64,000 nucleotides of DNA. Source: Gammaproteobacteria bacterium. GTDB taxonomy: Bacteria > Pseudomonadota > Gammaproteobacteria > DSM-16500. A model generated the notes under the pieces. It was not told the DNA's origin. It did no database searches and saw only the letters and a list, made by a program, of their open reading frames with translations. The number at the start of each line of letters is the position of its first letter. Position 1 is the stretch's first letter. The position numbers were made by a program, and so were the translations under genes. Positions 10,099-19,087 of this stretch are shown one piece after another. The DNA is taken from contig JABDEM010000001.1 of NCBI GenBank assembly GCA_013287085.1, forward strand, positions 37,073 to 101,072, in the 5' to 3' direction.

Positions 10099-11188
10099 TT
10101 CAGTAGCAACTTCTCTTCAAAAAGATCAACAAGATTTACATTTGATTCGTTATTTCGAAGCACTACGTGAAGCTTTTGATCAAGAGATGACCCGTGATCC
10201 CAATGTATTTTTATTTGGTTTAGATGTGGATGATCATAAAGGCATTCAAGGCTCAACTCTGGGCTTGGTAGAAAAATTTGGCAGAGATCGTGTTTTTGGA
10301 ACCCCACTTTCTGAAGATGCTATGACGGGTGTTGCGATTGGCGCCGCAATGGCGGGTTACCGTCCTATTCATACTCATATTCGTATGGATTTCATGTTGT
10401 TATGCATGAATCAATTAGTAAATATGGCTGCAAAAGCCCACTATATGTATAACGGCCAAGTACAAGTGCCGTTAGTCGTACGTACTATGATTGGAAGATC
10501 TTGGGGGCAGGGTGGACAACATTCTCAAGCCCTGCATTCTTTGTTTATGCATATTCCTGGATTAAAAGTAGTGGCTCCGTCCAATGCTCATGATGCAAAA
10601 GGTTGTATGATTGCAGCGATTCGAGATAACAATCCCGTTATTTTTATTGAGCATCGATTGTTATATTCCACTGAAGGTTTTGTGCCTAAAAATTCCTACG
10701 AAGTACCTTTAGGTAAAGCGAGAATTTTAGTTCCGGGGAGTGATGTCACTATTGTTGCCATTTCACACATGGTTATGGAAGCCTTACGCGCACGAAAACA
10801 TTTAGATAGTATTGGAATTAGCGCTGAAATTATTGATCCGATTTCACTTTGGCCCTTAGATATGGATACTATTGTTGCATCAGTCCAAAAAACCAAAAAA
10901 TTATTAATAGTCGATAACGCATGGCTGACTTGCGGTGCTAGTAGTGAAATACTTTCAAGAACGATTGAAATGTTTCAAGAAGAAGACCATGTATTGCCGG
11001 CGATCGCGCGCATGGGATTTGCACCAACCACTTGTCCTACGACCAGACCTTTAGAAAATCTTTTTTATCCTAATGGCCGTACGATTGCTGTGAAAGCTTA
11101 TGAAATGGTGAAAGGCAAAAGTGCAAAAGCTTGGGAGCCGCCGGTTGATGCTAGAGCGGAGATTGATGAGTTTAAGGGACCGTTTTAA
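10082..11188 (+). CDS. Thiamine-diphosphate 2-oxoacid dehydrogenase, E1 beta-type subunit
   Basis: A 368-aa partner of the upstream E1 alpha subunit. It shows the transketolase pyrimidine-binding domain (about 25-195; GLDVDD, RVFGTPLSEDAMTGVAIGAA, RTMIGRSWGQGGQHSQ) and the C-terminal transketolase domain (about 225-345; GSDVTIVAIS, IDPISLWPLD, LLIVDNAWLTCGASSEI). The start is placed at ATG 10082 because AGGAG lies 10 bases upstream. An in-frame start 45 bases earlier would extend deeper into the alpha gene and lacks such a site. The overlap with the alpha gene suggests coupled translation and equal dosage. Substrate unknown; its position next to a methyltransferase and a glycosyltransferase hints at glycan chemistry. 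Confidence 0.85.
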   Translation: MSMHTNSVATSLQKDQQDLHLIRYFEALREAFDQEMTRDPNVFLFGLDVDDHKGIQGSTLGLVEKFGRDRVFGTPLSEDAMTGVAIGAAMAGYRPIHTHIRMDFMLLCMNQLVNMAAKAHYMYNGQVQVPLVVRTMIGRSWGQGGQHSQALHSLFMHIPGLKVVAPSNAHDAKGCMIAAIRDNNPVIFIEHRLLYSTEGFVPKNSYEVPLGKARILVPGSDVTIVAISHMVMEALRARKHLDSIGISAEIIDPISLWPLDMDTIVASVQKTKKLLIVDNAWLTCGASSEILSRTIEMFQEEDHVLPAIARMGFAPTTCPTTRPLENLFYPNGRTIAVKAYEMVKGKSAKAWEPPVDARAEIDEFKGPF

Positions 11189-11201
11189 AGGAGTTTTGTT
11201 C

Positions 11202-12275
11202 ATGCATTATGTTAAAGAACCTAATTTTCTCACTCAAAATCCACTTTTTACTGAATCAAATCCAGGAAAAGCTTTAAAAGCCAATCCTTTAGGTTTTATT
11301 GATATTGGTGCAAGAGGCGGGGTGCATCTTATCGTTGATGCTTTAGCAAAATATACTTCTGTATTAGCATTTGAGCCTGATCTAGAAGAATGTGAACGGT
11401 TGAGGAAAGATAAGCATATTGCTGAACACTGGAGCGAATTTCTTTTATATCCTGTTGCGCTTTCCAATCAACAAGGCGAAGCTTCATTAAAATTACTTTC
11501 ATCTGATACGAATCATTCACTCTTAAGTCCCAATTCAGATTTTGTTGATCGATATAACATGGTGAAATGGAAAGAGATCGGCCAATGTCCCTTAATGACG
11601 GATACTTTAGATCATGTACTTTTTAATGAATTAGCAGATCATTCTAATTGCGGTGAATTTTTAAAGATTGATACTCAAGGCACTGAATATGAAATTCTTG
11701 AGGGAGCAAAAAGAACTTTAACCGAAAGAACGGTTGCAGTCGTTTGTGAAGTTTCTTTTTGTGAACTTTATAAAAATCAAAAATTGTTTTCAGATGTAGA
11801 ATCATTTTTGAGACAATATGGTTTTAGCTTTTATGGATTTCCTCTTTTTCATCATCGTTCTTGTAAATATTTAAGCAAAGAGCAGTATGCGACTCGTGAA
11901 CGCGCATTTTATGGCGATGCCGTATTTTTTAAAGATCCATTCCATCCGAGTAAAAATATAAAATTATCAGAACGCCAATCTTATACTCTTTTTACGTGTG
12001 CTTTATTGTTAGGGTATTATGATTTTGCTTTGGAGTTAGCTAAAAAAAATTGGGTTAAAAATCCAGAAGAAGAAACTCGTATTCAATCACTAATTCAGCA
12101 ATGTGCAATAACTGAGCCTCAGGAAGCGGTCGTTGCGGTTCGGGCGCTTTTAAATCAAGTGAGTCAAAGTCCTGAAGAAGCTAACGTGATTGTGGGCAGC
12201 TTTGTTGATCAGCGCCGTCATCTTTGTGATTATAATGATGTCATGAATGTTTCACCATTGCCGCGGGTGATTTAA
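11202..12275 (+). CDS. FkbM-family methyltransferase
   Basis: A 357-aa SAM-dependent methyltransferase of the FkbM type, common in glycan loci where it O-methylates sugars. Seen: the SAM motif region GFIDIGARGGVH (about 29-40), VLAFEPDLEECERL with the acidic residue that binds the ribose, LLYPVALSNQQGEASL, and the FkbM hallmark FLKIDTQGTEYEILEGA. The last third (after about 255) is an extra helical segment without a named domain. Start at ATG 11202 with AAAGGAG 8 bases upstream, 13 bases after the E1 beta stop; an upstream in-frame ATG inside the E1 gene is less likely. The stop overlaps the next start (TAATG). Confidence 0.85.
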   Translation: MHYVKEPNFLTQNPLFTESNPGKALKANPLGFIDIGARGGVHLIVDALAKYTSVLAFEPDLEECERLRKDKHIAEHWSEFLLYPVALSNQQGEASLKLLSSDTNHSLLSPNSDFVDRYNMVKWKEIGQCPLMTDTLDHVLFNELADHSNCGEFLKIDTQGTEYEILEGAKRTLTERTVAVVCEVSFCELYKNQKLFSDVESFLRQYGFSFYGFPLFHHRSCKYLSKEQYATRERAFYGDAVFFKDPFHPSKNIKLSERQSYTLFTCALLLGYYDFALELAKKNWVKNPEEETRIQSLIQQCAITEPQEAVVAVRALLNQVSQSPEEANVIVGSFVDQRRHLCDYNDVMNVSPLPRVI

Positions 12276-13255
12276 TGGAAAAATTGATTAGTTTTATTAT
12301 TCCTTCAAGATATTTAGAAAATGTTAGGAGTTTTTTAGATAATATAGAGCAAACGATTTCTGACCCTTCTCAAGTGGAAGTGTTGATAAAGCTAGACGAT
12401 GATTTGCCAGAGTCTCGACCTTTTATTGAAGCTGAAGTTAACAAAAGACCCTTTGATATTAAATATATTATTACTCCGAGGCTAGAAGGCATTTTTTCTG
12501 TCTGGCTTCCAGTAGAACAACTTTTTTTCATGTCTAGCGGTCATTTTATCCAGATTCTGTCAGATGAACCACGGTTTAAAACTAAGCATTGGGATTTGAT
12601 ATTACAAAAATATAAAAAATTTTTTCCAGATGATGTGTTTCGCTTACGCCTTTCCTCCATGAAAATTGCTAATTATGCTACTCATTATGAATGCACGTTT
12701 CGTCCTGATAGTTTTCCTATTTATACGAGAAAATGGTTAGAGCTGACCGAAGGGGCAGGAAATTGTTGGGGTTCTGATGCTTATCAACAGTGTGTTGCTT
12801 TTCATTTTGCTTTGGGCCCAGGCAGTTATTTTAATTTTTATAGAGAGGGTGGCCATTGTCGAGACGTGGTGGTACATGAGATTGAAATGGATGGTTTAGA
12901 ATTTGGAGTAGGAGTTTCTCCAGAAGACCAGGTCGTAAGGCATAAAAGAAACTTGAAAGAATGGAATCGCCTTACCTCGCATCAAATGCAAGAGCATTTT
13001 AGTTATTTAGCGCGAAGAATGTACTGTTACATGTGGGCTTATACCAATCAGATAAAGGAATTTAAGCTCATCACAAAAGAACACAGAAGAACAATCAGTA
13101 TTGTGGATCGAGAAGGAAAAGAATTGTTAGAAGTCTCTTATGCTGTTCAACGTTTGGTTGTATATTCGCAAAACTTACTTCGCAAAGTGCTTACTCTGCC
13201 TCGTATTAAGGCTAGTTTAATGTTCAGGAAATTAATTTTATGGGCGAGTAAATAG
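12275..13255 (+). CDS. GT2-like glycosyltransferase
   Basis: A 326-aa protein whose N-terminus (LISFIIPSRYLENVRSFLDN, then VEVLIKLDDDL) matches the nucleotide-sugar binding fold and acidic motif of family 2 (GT-A) glycosyltransferases. FIQILSDEPRF probably takes the place of the usual DXD segment. The C-terminal half is diverged and Cys/Trp-containing, without transmembrane segments. It probably adds a sugar to the growing glycan in the cytoplasm; donor and acceptor are unknown. It starts within the stop of the FkbM gene (TAATG overlap), so the two are probably co-translated. The assignment rests on the N-terminal third only. Confidence 0.65.
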   Translation: MEKLISFIIPSRYLENVRSFLDNIEQTISDPSQVEVLIKLDDDLPESRPFIEAEVNKRPFDIKYIITPRLEGIFSVWLPVEQLFFMSSGHFIQILSDEPRFKTKHWDLILQKYKKFFPDDVFRLRLSSMKIANYATHYECTFRPDSFPIYTRKWLELTEGAGNCWGSDAYQQCVAFHFALGPGSYFNFYREGGHCRDVVVHEIEMDGLEFGVGVSPEDQVVRHKRNLKEWNRLTSHQMQEHFSYLARRMYCYMWAYTNQIKEFKLITKEHRRTISIVDREGKELLEVSYAVQRLVVYSQNLLRKVLTLPRIKASLMFRKLILWASK

Positions 13256-13257
13256 AT

Positions 13258-13590
13258 ATGAAAATAGTCTCTGTATTGAAACGCAAAATTTGGAATATTT
13301 TGTTTAAGATGATAAATGCACCTCGTACTATGAAACATAGGATTAAGAGGTTTATCTTTAAGACAAAAGTGGCATCGTCTATTTTTTTTAATGTAGCTGC
13401 AAACCGCATCAGTAAAATATTTCAAGAAAAACCGCCGGGTATGAGTTTTTTATATGAAAAAAACCCTGTGCTTCCTCCTAGGATAAAGTTCCCAACAGCA
13501 GAGCAAATTCAATGGACAAAAGAGGCATTAACAGAGCTACAGGCCAATAAAGATAAGCTGAAAAATAAGGTTTTTATTAGGGACTTATAA
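13258..13590 (+). CDS. Small basic hypothetical protein
   Basis: A 110-aa frame beginning 2 bases after the glycosyltransferase stop. The first 45 residues are very rich in Lys/Arg with hydrophobic residues (an amphipathic, possibly membrane-associated helix). The C-terminus (TAEQIQWTKEALTELQ onward) looks helical and acidic/basic mixed. No family recognised. It could be a genuine small gene of the operon or the decayed tail of something larger. The 3' end overlaps the convergent PhyH gene by 6 bases. In favour of coding: tight spacing and same direction; against: no clear Shine-Dalgarno. Confidence 0.45.
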   Translation: MKIVSVLKRKIWNILFKMINAPRTMKHRIKRFIFKTKVASSIFFNVAANRISKIFQEKPPGMSFLYEKNPVLPPRIKFPTAEQIQWTKEALTELQANKDKLKNKVFIRDL

Positions 13591-14256
13591 TACGATCTCT
13601 TCTCTTTGTGCATAGTTGCCAGGTCTAAATTTTTCCCCGGTACGTATATAGGTATTTAATAAAACATATCTCCATTGATCTGTTTTATTAGGGTTTGAAC
13701 CATGAACCAGATGACCATGAATAAAAAGTGCAGCCCCTTTAGGTACAGATACGTTTAGGACTTTATATTGAGGAGGAACAACCGTTTCTTCGTTATTAGC
13801 ATTAGGATCTTGCCCGCTGTCTTTTTCAACAGTTAGTTTTTTAACAGGTAATAAGCCTTCTTTGTGTGTGCCCGGATATACAATCAATCCACCTTTTTCT
13901 AAATAAGTATCGGTTAATGCAATCCAAGCTGAAGCGAATACACCTAAGGGTGCTTGAACAAAAAAATTATCTTGATGAAGAGAAAATCCACGTGTGCCCG
14001 GTTTACAATAAAAAAATTCGGTTTGTAATCCCGCGGCTTTTCCATCGACGCATTGATTAATAATAGAGACAAGATTGGGTTTGCGCATGGCATTTAGATA
14101 AATATCATTTTGGCGATGCGGCATCATTTGGGGTCTATGCGTGCCGTTTTTATAATTTTCTAATTGTTTGGAGGCTTCGATTAATTGTTCACATTCTTCA
14201 TCAGTGAAAATATTAGGTTCAATGTGGTAACCCAATTCTAAATAAGATTGCAGCAT
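13585..14256 (-). CDS. Phytanoyl-CoA dioxygenase (PhyH) family Fe(II)/2-oxoglutarate oxygenase
   Basis: A 223-aa protein of the PhyH superfamily, whose members hydroxylate small molecules or sugars using Fe(II), O2 and 2-oxoglutarate. The iron-binding triad is readable: His94 and Asp96 in LHQDNFF, and His185 in GHLVHGSNPN. Arg197 in QWRYVLL is placed to bind 2-oxoglutarate. ALTDTYLEKGGLIVYPGTHKEG is typical of the fold. It is the last gene of a three-gene minus-strand group (epimerase, SDR, PhyH), lying 15 bases after the SDR. Together they suggest oxidation or epimerisation of one sugar or side group; the substrate is unknown. Confidence 0.85.
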   Translation of the reverse strand: MLQSYLELGYHIEPNIFTDEECEQLIEASKQLENYKNGTHRPQMMPHRQNDIYLNAMRKPNLVSIINQCVDGKAAGLQTEFFYCKPGTRGFSLHQDNFFVQAPLGVFASAWIALTDTYLEKGGLIVYPGTHKEGLLPVKKLTVEKDSGQDPNANNEETVVPPQYKVLNVSVPKGAALFIHGHLVHGSNPNKTDQWRYVLLNTYIRTGEKFRPGNYAQREEIVL

Positions 14257-14271
14257 AGTTTTCTCCTAAAT

Positions 14272-15003
14272 TTATCGGGCCCCCGTTATGGGCACTATAG
14301 TTCCTGAAAGATAAGAAGCTTGATCGGACAATAACCAAACAATGGCTTGCGCAACTTCTTCCGGTGCGCCCATTCTCCCTGTGGGGAGAGAGGCTATCAA
14401 GTTTTTTAATCTATCGGGCGGTGAGGCTTGATGTATTTCCGTATCAATGACGCCGGGACTGACGGTATTAACTCGGATATTAAATGGCGCGACTTCTCTT
14501 GCAAAGCCCACCGTAAAAGTATTAATAGCAGCTTTGGAGGCAGCATAATGTGATAATTGATTTCCGCCAAAACGAGCCGCTTCTGAAGTGACATTGACGA
14601 TACTGCCGTAACCTGCTTGTTTCATGCGTCTGATTGCTTCACGACAACAGAGAAAAGTTCCGAATACATTGGTCGCAAAAACGGATTGTAAGCATTCTGA
14701 GGTAATATTTTCTACTGTAGAAATTCCACCGTTGATACCGGCATTATTTACAAGGGCAGTTATGGGGCCTAATTCGTGATCTACTGTTTCAAATAAAGCT
14801 AAAATATCTTTTTCTTTCGCAACATCAGCTTTAACTGCAATTGCTCTCCCGCCATTTTTATTAATATTCGATGCTAATAATTCTGCTTTATCTTTTGCAG
14901 AATGATAATTAATACAAACGGCATATCCCGCCTTTGCTAATTCTTTAGTAGTGGCTGCACCAATGCCTCGACTTCCTCCGGTTATTATGGCTACTTTTTT
15001 CAT
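14272..15003 (-). CDS. Short-chain dehydrogenase/reductase (FabG-like)
   Basis: A 243-aa classical SDR that reduces or oxidises a keto/hydroxyl group with NAD(P). The cofactor motif TGGSRGIG (8-15), the NNAG motif (86-89), Asn112, Ser140, Tyr153 and Lys157 (YAASK) form a complete catalytic tetrad. Arg and His near the cofactor ribose (NYHSAKDK) suggest NADP preference, which is inference. Its start overlaps the stop of the upstream epimerase (ATGA), so it belongs to the same transcript. In this setting it more likely acts on a sugar or sugar side chain than in fatty-acid synthesis. Confidence 0.85.
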   Translation of the reverse strand: MKKVAIITGGSRGIGAATTKELAKAGYAVCINYHSAKDKAELLASNINKNGGRAIAVKADVAKEKDILALFETVDHELGPITALVNNAGINGGISTVENITSECLQSVFATNVFGTFLCCREAIRRMKQAGYGSIVNVTSEAARFGGNQLSHYAASKAAINTFTVGFAREVAPFNIRVNTVSPGVIDTEIHQASPPDRLKNLIASLPTGRMGAPEEVAQAIVWLLSDQASYLSGTIVPITGAR

Positions 15004-16007
15004 ACAGTCTCTTTTGGTAAATGAGCTTTTTCAGTGAAAGCATTATAACGATTATTTAAAGTGTTTTGATTATTCGCATACCATTCGATTGTTTCTTTAA
15101 TGCCAGCTTCAATTGAAATTTGGGTATTAAAACCATGAGAATTAGCGCGTGTCATATCCATTAAACGTTTAGCATCACCCTTAGGTTTGGTGCTATCCCA
15201 AACCAAGGGAATAGGTCCGTTCGGAACATTTTTAGCCACAATTTCTGCAATTTCACGGATAGTAACACCAGAGCCGCAGCCTAGATTAATAGGTTCATTG
15301 ATCCCTTTCTCAACTGCTAGCATCATGCCTCGAGCCACATCACGGGCATGAATAAAATCACGAACAGGGGAACCATCTCCCCATACAGTTAAGGGATTTT
15401 CCCCACTCATAGCGCGATGAATAAGTGCTGGAATAACCATGGCGTTATTAGGGTCGAAATTGTCATAGGGGCCATAAACATTGGCTGGCCGGACGATAGA
15501 AATCTTATCCCAGCCGTATTCTATTTTGTAAGCTTCAGCTTGTAATTCACCCATGCGCTTAGCCCAGCCGGCAAATCTGTCATTAGGTGAAGGGAAGGTT
15601 TGCCAAACATCATTTTCATAAAAGACTTCAGCGGGCGCATAAACTCCGACTGAGCTGGTAAAAAGAAAACGTTCGACGCCAGATCGGCGTGCTGCTTCCA
15701 TCATATTGATGCTAAAGGTAATTGTTGGCACAAAGAAGCTGGCAGGGCGTTTTGCGGTCATAGCCGGAGAGCCTTTGACGCCAGCTAATTGGAAGACGAT
15801 TTCTTGGTCTTTACAAATATTTAGGCAATTGCTGAATTCACGTAAGTCGGCTTGGATGAAAGTTATGCCTTTAGGTGCGCGGCTGGGGTCATCGAGGGAT
15901 GCCACAGTTACTTGAGCGCCTTGCACTTGTAGCATTTCAACGAGTGGGCGACCAATCAATCCAGTGCCACCCGTGACTAATACTTTTTTATTTTTGAAAA
16001 AACGCAT
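15000..16007 (-). CDS. NAD-dependent epimerase/dehydratase-like protein lacking the catalytic Tyr
   Basis: A 335-aa extended SDR close in style to GDP-fucose synthase and UDP-sugar epimerases: TGGTGLIG (12-19), VFQLAGVKGSP, FLFTSSVGVYAP (Ser118/119), VRPANVYGPYDNF, VIPALIHRA, VWGDGSPVRDFIHARDVA. In the active-site motif the usual Y-x-x-x-K reads A-G-W-A-K: Lys150 is kept but position 146 is Ala. Either the enzyme uses another acid/base or it has a different role. It heads the epimerase-SDR-PhyH group. An AGGA lies 7 bases before the ATG at 16007. Substrate unknown. Confidence 0.8.
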   Translation of the reverse strand: MRFFKNKKVLVTGGTGLIGRPLVEMLQVQGAQVTVASLDDPSRAPKGITFIQADLREFSNCLNICKDQEIVFQLAGVKGSPAMTAKRPASFFVPTITFSINMMEAARRSGVERFLFTSSVGVYAPAEVFYENDVWQTFPSPNDRFAGWAKRMGELQAEAYKIEYGWDKISIVRPANVYGPYDNFDPNNAMVIPALIHRAMSGENPLTVWGDGSPVRDFIHARDVARGMMLAVEKGINEPINLGCGSGVTIREIAEIVAKNVPNGPIPLVWDSTKPKGDAKRLMDMTRANSHGFNTQISIEAGIKETIEWYANNQNTLNNRYNAFTEKAHLPKETV

Positions 16008-16215
16008 GTTGTTTTCCTATTGATTTTAGGGAAAAAGCTTAGCATATAGCAGCGAAAGCAACAATCCATTCTGTTAGGAAAAAGAGTGTAACTTGATAGT
16101 AGGTAGAGGTTTTAAATTGGCAAGCAGACCCCACCCTTTTTGTGAAACGCTATTTTCAAGGGTCACAATAAGTTCGAAATTGGTTATTAGTGCAAGCACT
16201 AACAGAAAAGATAAA
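16008..16215. other. Intergenic region with a small inverted repeat
   Basis: 208 bases between the epimerase start and the stop of the membrane glycosyltransferase, both on the minus strand, so it should contain the promoter of the epimerase group. A 7-bp inverted repeat with a 2-base loop (TTAGTGC at 16187-16193 and GCACTAA at 16196-16202) lies 14 bases after the membrane-protein stop. No T-run follows it on the minus strand, so it is not a convincing intrinsic terminator. No coding frame or RNA gene recognised. Confidence 0.4.
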
Positions 16216-17880
16216 TTAAGGCTTTGTTTCATATTGCAGACCTTGTTTTAGATAGGTGATTATTCGATGTGCAGTGGGTAGTATTACTGATTCAATCAAT
16301 AATCCTAATAGGATTAAAAATAATGCATCAATGTAAAAACGATACCTATTTTCTTCAGAGCTCGTTGTAAAATTAATAAAAAGAGTGGTGTAAATGATGT
16401 TGCATAATATGTAAACGATGGTTAGTCTTTTGGTATCCCAAGTTAAATTGTTATTTTTTTCTAACCGAGCACCCACAATAACTATTATCGATAAGAATAA
16501 AGCATAGCCTAACATATCCCATACAGAGAGAATTTTAATAAATAAAAACCCCGCAAAATAAGCAATACAAAAATGAGGCAAGTATTTTTGCAATCTTGTA
16601 TACGCAAAACCAAATACCACAAGAAAGGGTAAACCATAAAATAAAAATATACTTTTATTGATATCAATAGAATGGATTGAATGGGAAATATGAGGATAGT
16701 ATGCGAGCCAATTTGTTAATAATGAATCGGGTAAATTTCTCGGGTTTCCCATTTCAGAATAAAAATAATTTGTTTTTGAGAAATACGACTCCCATCCTAA
16801 GTTAATAGAGGAAAAATAAGCATGCGGGTAATGAATTAAAGCAGCTATGGCGTTTTTACCATATTCTTGAGACATCCCAATGTTACCTAAAACATTGCGA
16901 TGTAGTCTTTTTGCATCCGGGGTTGTATTTAAAATAGCAATGTGACTGTAATCTTTGTTTAATTTTTTTATATAGGCGTCTCGATATTTCTGAGCGACTA
17001 CATCATAACAGTAGGAGCTGGTATAGCCCATATTAGCCATTTTATCAGGCCAACCATCAGCGGTGTGCGGGCATAAGGCTAAATCCGAAAAAAACCCTTT
17101 TTTAACTCCTTCCAATCTTTCTTTTAAAGTGACATTCCATTGCAGTGTCGCATTCGATAATACTTCACCTTGCCAGCTATTCAGTGTAAAGATATGGAAT
17201 AGATAGTAATTTTTTGCGTAGGGTGCCAGAATTAATAAAAAAGGAATTAAACACGACTGTAAAATAATTTTTCTATGTTGTTTCAGAACCAAAAGCAGGA
17301 TGAGTGTTAGAGGTATAAAATAAAAAATAATGTGATATAAAGGTCGAATATTGCATAAAATACTAATCGTTAGGAAAAAAAGAAATCCATTTAGCCATGT
17401 TGAAGATTCTAGAAATTTCATAAAAAGATAGGTTGAAATTAAAATCAAGCATACAACAGGAAAATCATAGATACCCCAAGATTGATAAAGATTGAATGAG
17501 GGGCTCAAAATAAACGCTAGAATTAAATAAGTGGTTAAGGTTTTGTTGATCTGTAAATAACGCATAATCTTGTATAATGAAGTAATCGCTAGAAGTCCAA
17601 GAATAGTATGTAGAAAATAGATACCCAGCTGGCCATCAGGTGGAAAAATTAGCGCAAATAAAAACGTGTAAGCGGTGAAAAGTGGGGATTGAACATGGTA
17701 ATAAAACAAAGATTCCCAAGGATGTGCTTTTACTATTTCCCAGGGAATCCAAAATTGTGGGTAAACCATATCAGACAAAAAGGCGCTTCCAAAACCTGCG
17801 CCTACTAAACTATATAAGAATTGAGCTAAGAAAAAACAAAAAAGACAAAAGTATAAGTTGATATTTTCCGTACGGTGCAT
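16216..17880 (-). CDS. Polytopic membrane protein, GT-C (GT39/ArnT-like) type
   Basis: A 554-aa protein with about eleven hydrophobic segments, two large soluble loops (about 215-340 and the C-terminus), and the overall form of lipid-linked-sugar glycosyltransferases of the GT-C fold, which use polyprenyl-phosphate sugars in the periplasm. The early acidic loop (AFLSDMVYPQFWIP) and the PLFTAYTFL segment are in the place of the catalytic loop, but no strict family motif is visible, so the class is inferred. The start is set at 17880, where AAGG lies 8 bases upstream, 5 bases after the GNAT stop. It is the third gene of a methyltransferase-GNAT-membrane protein operon. Confidence 0.6.
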   Translation of the reverse strand: MHRTENINLYFCLFCFFLAQFLYSLVGAGFGSAFLSDMVYPQFWIPWEIVKAHPWESLFYYHVQSPLFTAYTFLFALIFPPDGQLGIYFLHTILGLLAITSLYKIMRYLQINKTLTTYLILAFILSPSFNLYQSWGIYDFPVVCLILISTYLFMKFLESSTWLNGFLFFLTISILCNIRPLYHIIFYFIPLTLILLLVLKQHRKIILQSCLIPFLLILAPYAKNYYLFHIFTLNSWQGEVLSNATLQWNVTLKERLEGVKKGFFSDLALCPHTADGWPDKMANMGYTSSYCYDVVAQKYRDAYIKKLNKDYSHIAILNTTPDAKRLHRNVLGNIGMSQEYGKNAIAALIHYPHAYFSSINLGWESYFSKTNYFYSEMGNPRNLPDSLLTNWLAYYPHISHSIHSIDINKSIFLFYGLPFLVVFGFAYTRLQKYLPHFCIAYFAGFLFIKILSVWDMLGYALFLSIIVIVGARLEKNNNLTWDTKRLTIVYILCNIIYTTLFINFTTSSEENRYRFYIDALFLILLGLLIESVILPTAHRIITYLKQGLQYETKP

Positions 17881-17885
17881 TTGTT

Positions 17886-18365
17886 TTACCTTATAAAGTA
17901 ACTTAGAGCCCAAAAATCCAATTCCCACCAATGTTTTTTGTGTAAAGCTTCTTTGATAAAATTTTCTCTTTCATAGAATTTCATTGCTCTTTCATCGTGC
18001 ACGGTTAATTTAATTTTGTGTGCATTTTGATTTTTATAGTGAGATTTTGCTTGAGATAATAATTCTTTACCGATATGTTGATTTTGATAATCAGGATGTA
18101 CCATTAACCAAATGATAGTACCTACGCCGCCTTCTGGACCTGTGCCATAAACTAAGCCAATGATTTGATCATTTTCCCAAGCGCAAATTAAAAGACCGGA
18201 TGGATTTTCAAGTCTAGGTATTAACTTATCAATTTTCCAGGGTGCTTGAAAATGAAAATGAGCTTCTTTAGGAAGGTACGAAAAATTGAGTTGAAGTGAT
18301 TCTTGGAAGAAAATCTCAAGCAGGTGTGCATGGTTCGGCTTTGGAGAATGATAGGTAATGGTCAT
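17886..18365 (-). CDS. GNAT-family N-acetyltransferase
   Basis: A 159-aa acetyltransferase that would transfer acetyl from acetyl-CoA to an amine. The GNAT core is readable: beta strands around LICAWENDQIIGLVYG, the acetyl-CoA loop IIWLMVHPDYQNQHIGKELL (the Q/N-x-x-x-G/A form of motif A), and the late AMKFYERENF motif. It is probably co-transcribed with the methyltransferase (2-base gap) and the membrane protein. An amino-sugar substrate would fit the locus, but RimI-like protein targets cannot be excluded. Confidence 0.8.
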   Translation of the reverse strand: MTITYHSPKPNHAHLLEIFFQESLQLNFSYLPKEAHFHFQAPWKIDKLIPRLENPSGLLICAWENDQIIGLVYGTGPEGGVGTIIWLMVHPDYQNQHIGKELLSQAKSHYKNQNAHKIKLTVHDERAMKFYERENFIKEALHKKHWWELDFWALSYFIR

Positions 18366-18367
18366 GA

Positions 18368-19015
18368 TTAAATTCTTGCTTCTTTATAAAGGTAAGTCGT
18401 AAATTCATAAAGCCCATAATCCGATCGGAAAGAAATATGCTTTGAGCAATTTTCATGCAAAAAATCCGCTAGATTTTCATAAGACCAATAGAAAAGATCT
18501 GGGCGGCACCAATCTACATGATAATTCATCACATTAAAAGCGACTCCTTTTTGAGCTATTTTAAAAGCAGCCTGAATGATATGGCAGGCAAATGTCCGCA
18601 TTTGATCCCAAGAGAGTGTTTGTTTTTCAGTCAATACCCCATTCATGAGGACATAATCGTAACTTTTTTCTTTTAAGGGATTTTTTAAAATATCCTGAGT
18701 AATAAATTGATGATTGGGGTATAAAGCACGAGCTGATTTAATCATCGTTTCAGATAGATCAGATCCAGTATAAATAATAGAATGCTTAGATTTTGATCTG
18801 TTTAGATATTCAACCAATCCACCAAACCCACACCCCAAGTCTAAGATTTTTAATGGTTTATCAATGGGTTCATGAGAAAAAAGATCTAACATGACTTGAT
18901 AGCGCTTATCCAAATCAGTTTGGTTTGGCCAATCGACCCCTTTTGAGGTGGTCCCATGTTCTGCAAAGCACTGTTCGTAATGATCAACAAGAACGGTGTA
19001 ATTAGGTTTATTCAT
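18368..19015 (-). CDS. Class I SAM-dependent methyltransferase
   Basis: A 215-aa Rossmann-fold methyltransferase. Motif I ILDLGCGFGGLVEYL binds SAM, YTGSDLSETMIKSA carries the motif II acidic residue, and YVLMNGVLTEKQ is in the post-motif position. Start taken at ATG 19015; a TTG three codons upstream is the alternative. It heads the methyltransferase-GNAT-membrane protein operon and is divergent from the metallo-beta-lactamase-like gene across about 70 bases. It could methylate a sugar or a small molecule; the target is unknown. Confidence 0.75.
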   Translation of the reverse strand: MNKPNYTVLVDHYEQCFAEHGTTSKGVDWPNQTDLDKRYQVMLDLFSHEPIDKPLKILDLGCGFGGLVEYLNRSKSKHSIIYTGSDLSETMIKSARALYPNHQFITQDILKNPLKEKSYDYVLMNGVLTEKQTLSWDQMRTFACHIIQAAFKIAQKGVAFNVMNYHVDWCRPDLFYWSYENLADFLHENCSKHISFRSDYGLYEFTTYLYKEARI

Positions 19016-19087
19016 ATATTTCAACTTGATAAATCAAGGGGTTTTACCTACAATTCAATGCTCCAATCCTATCAAAAGACCGGTGTC

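Noticed and set aside
13147..13425. Minus-strand frame of 92 codons opposite the glycosyltransferase end and the small basic protein
   Set aside because: No ribosome site, low-complexity composition, and antisense to a better-supported gene.
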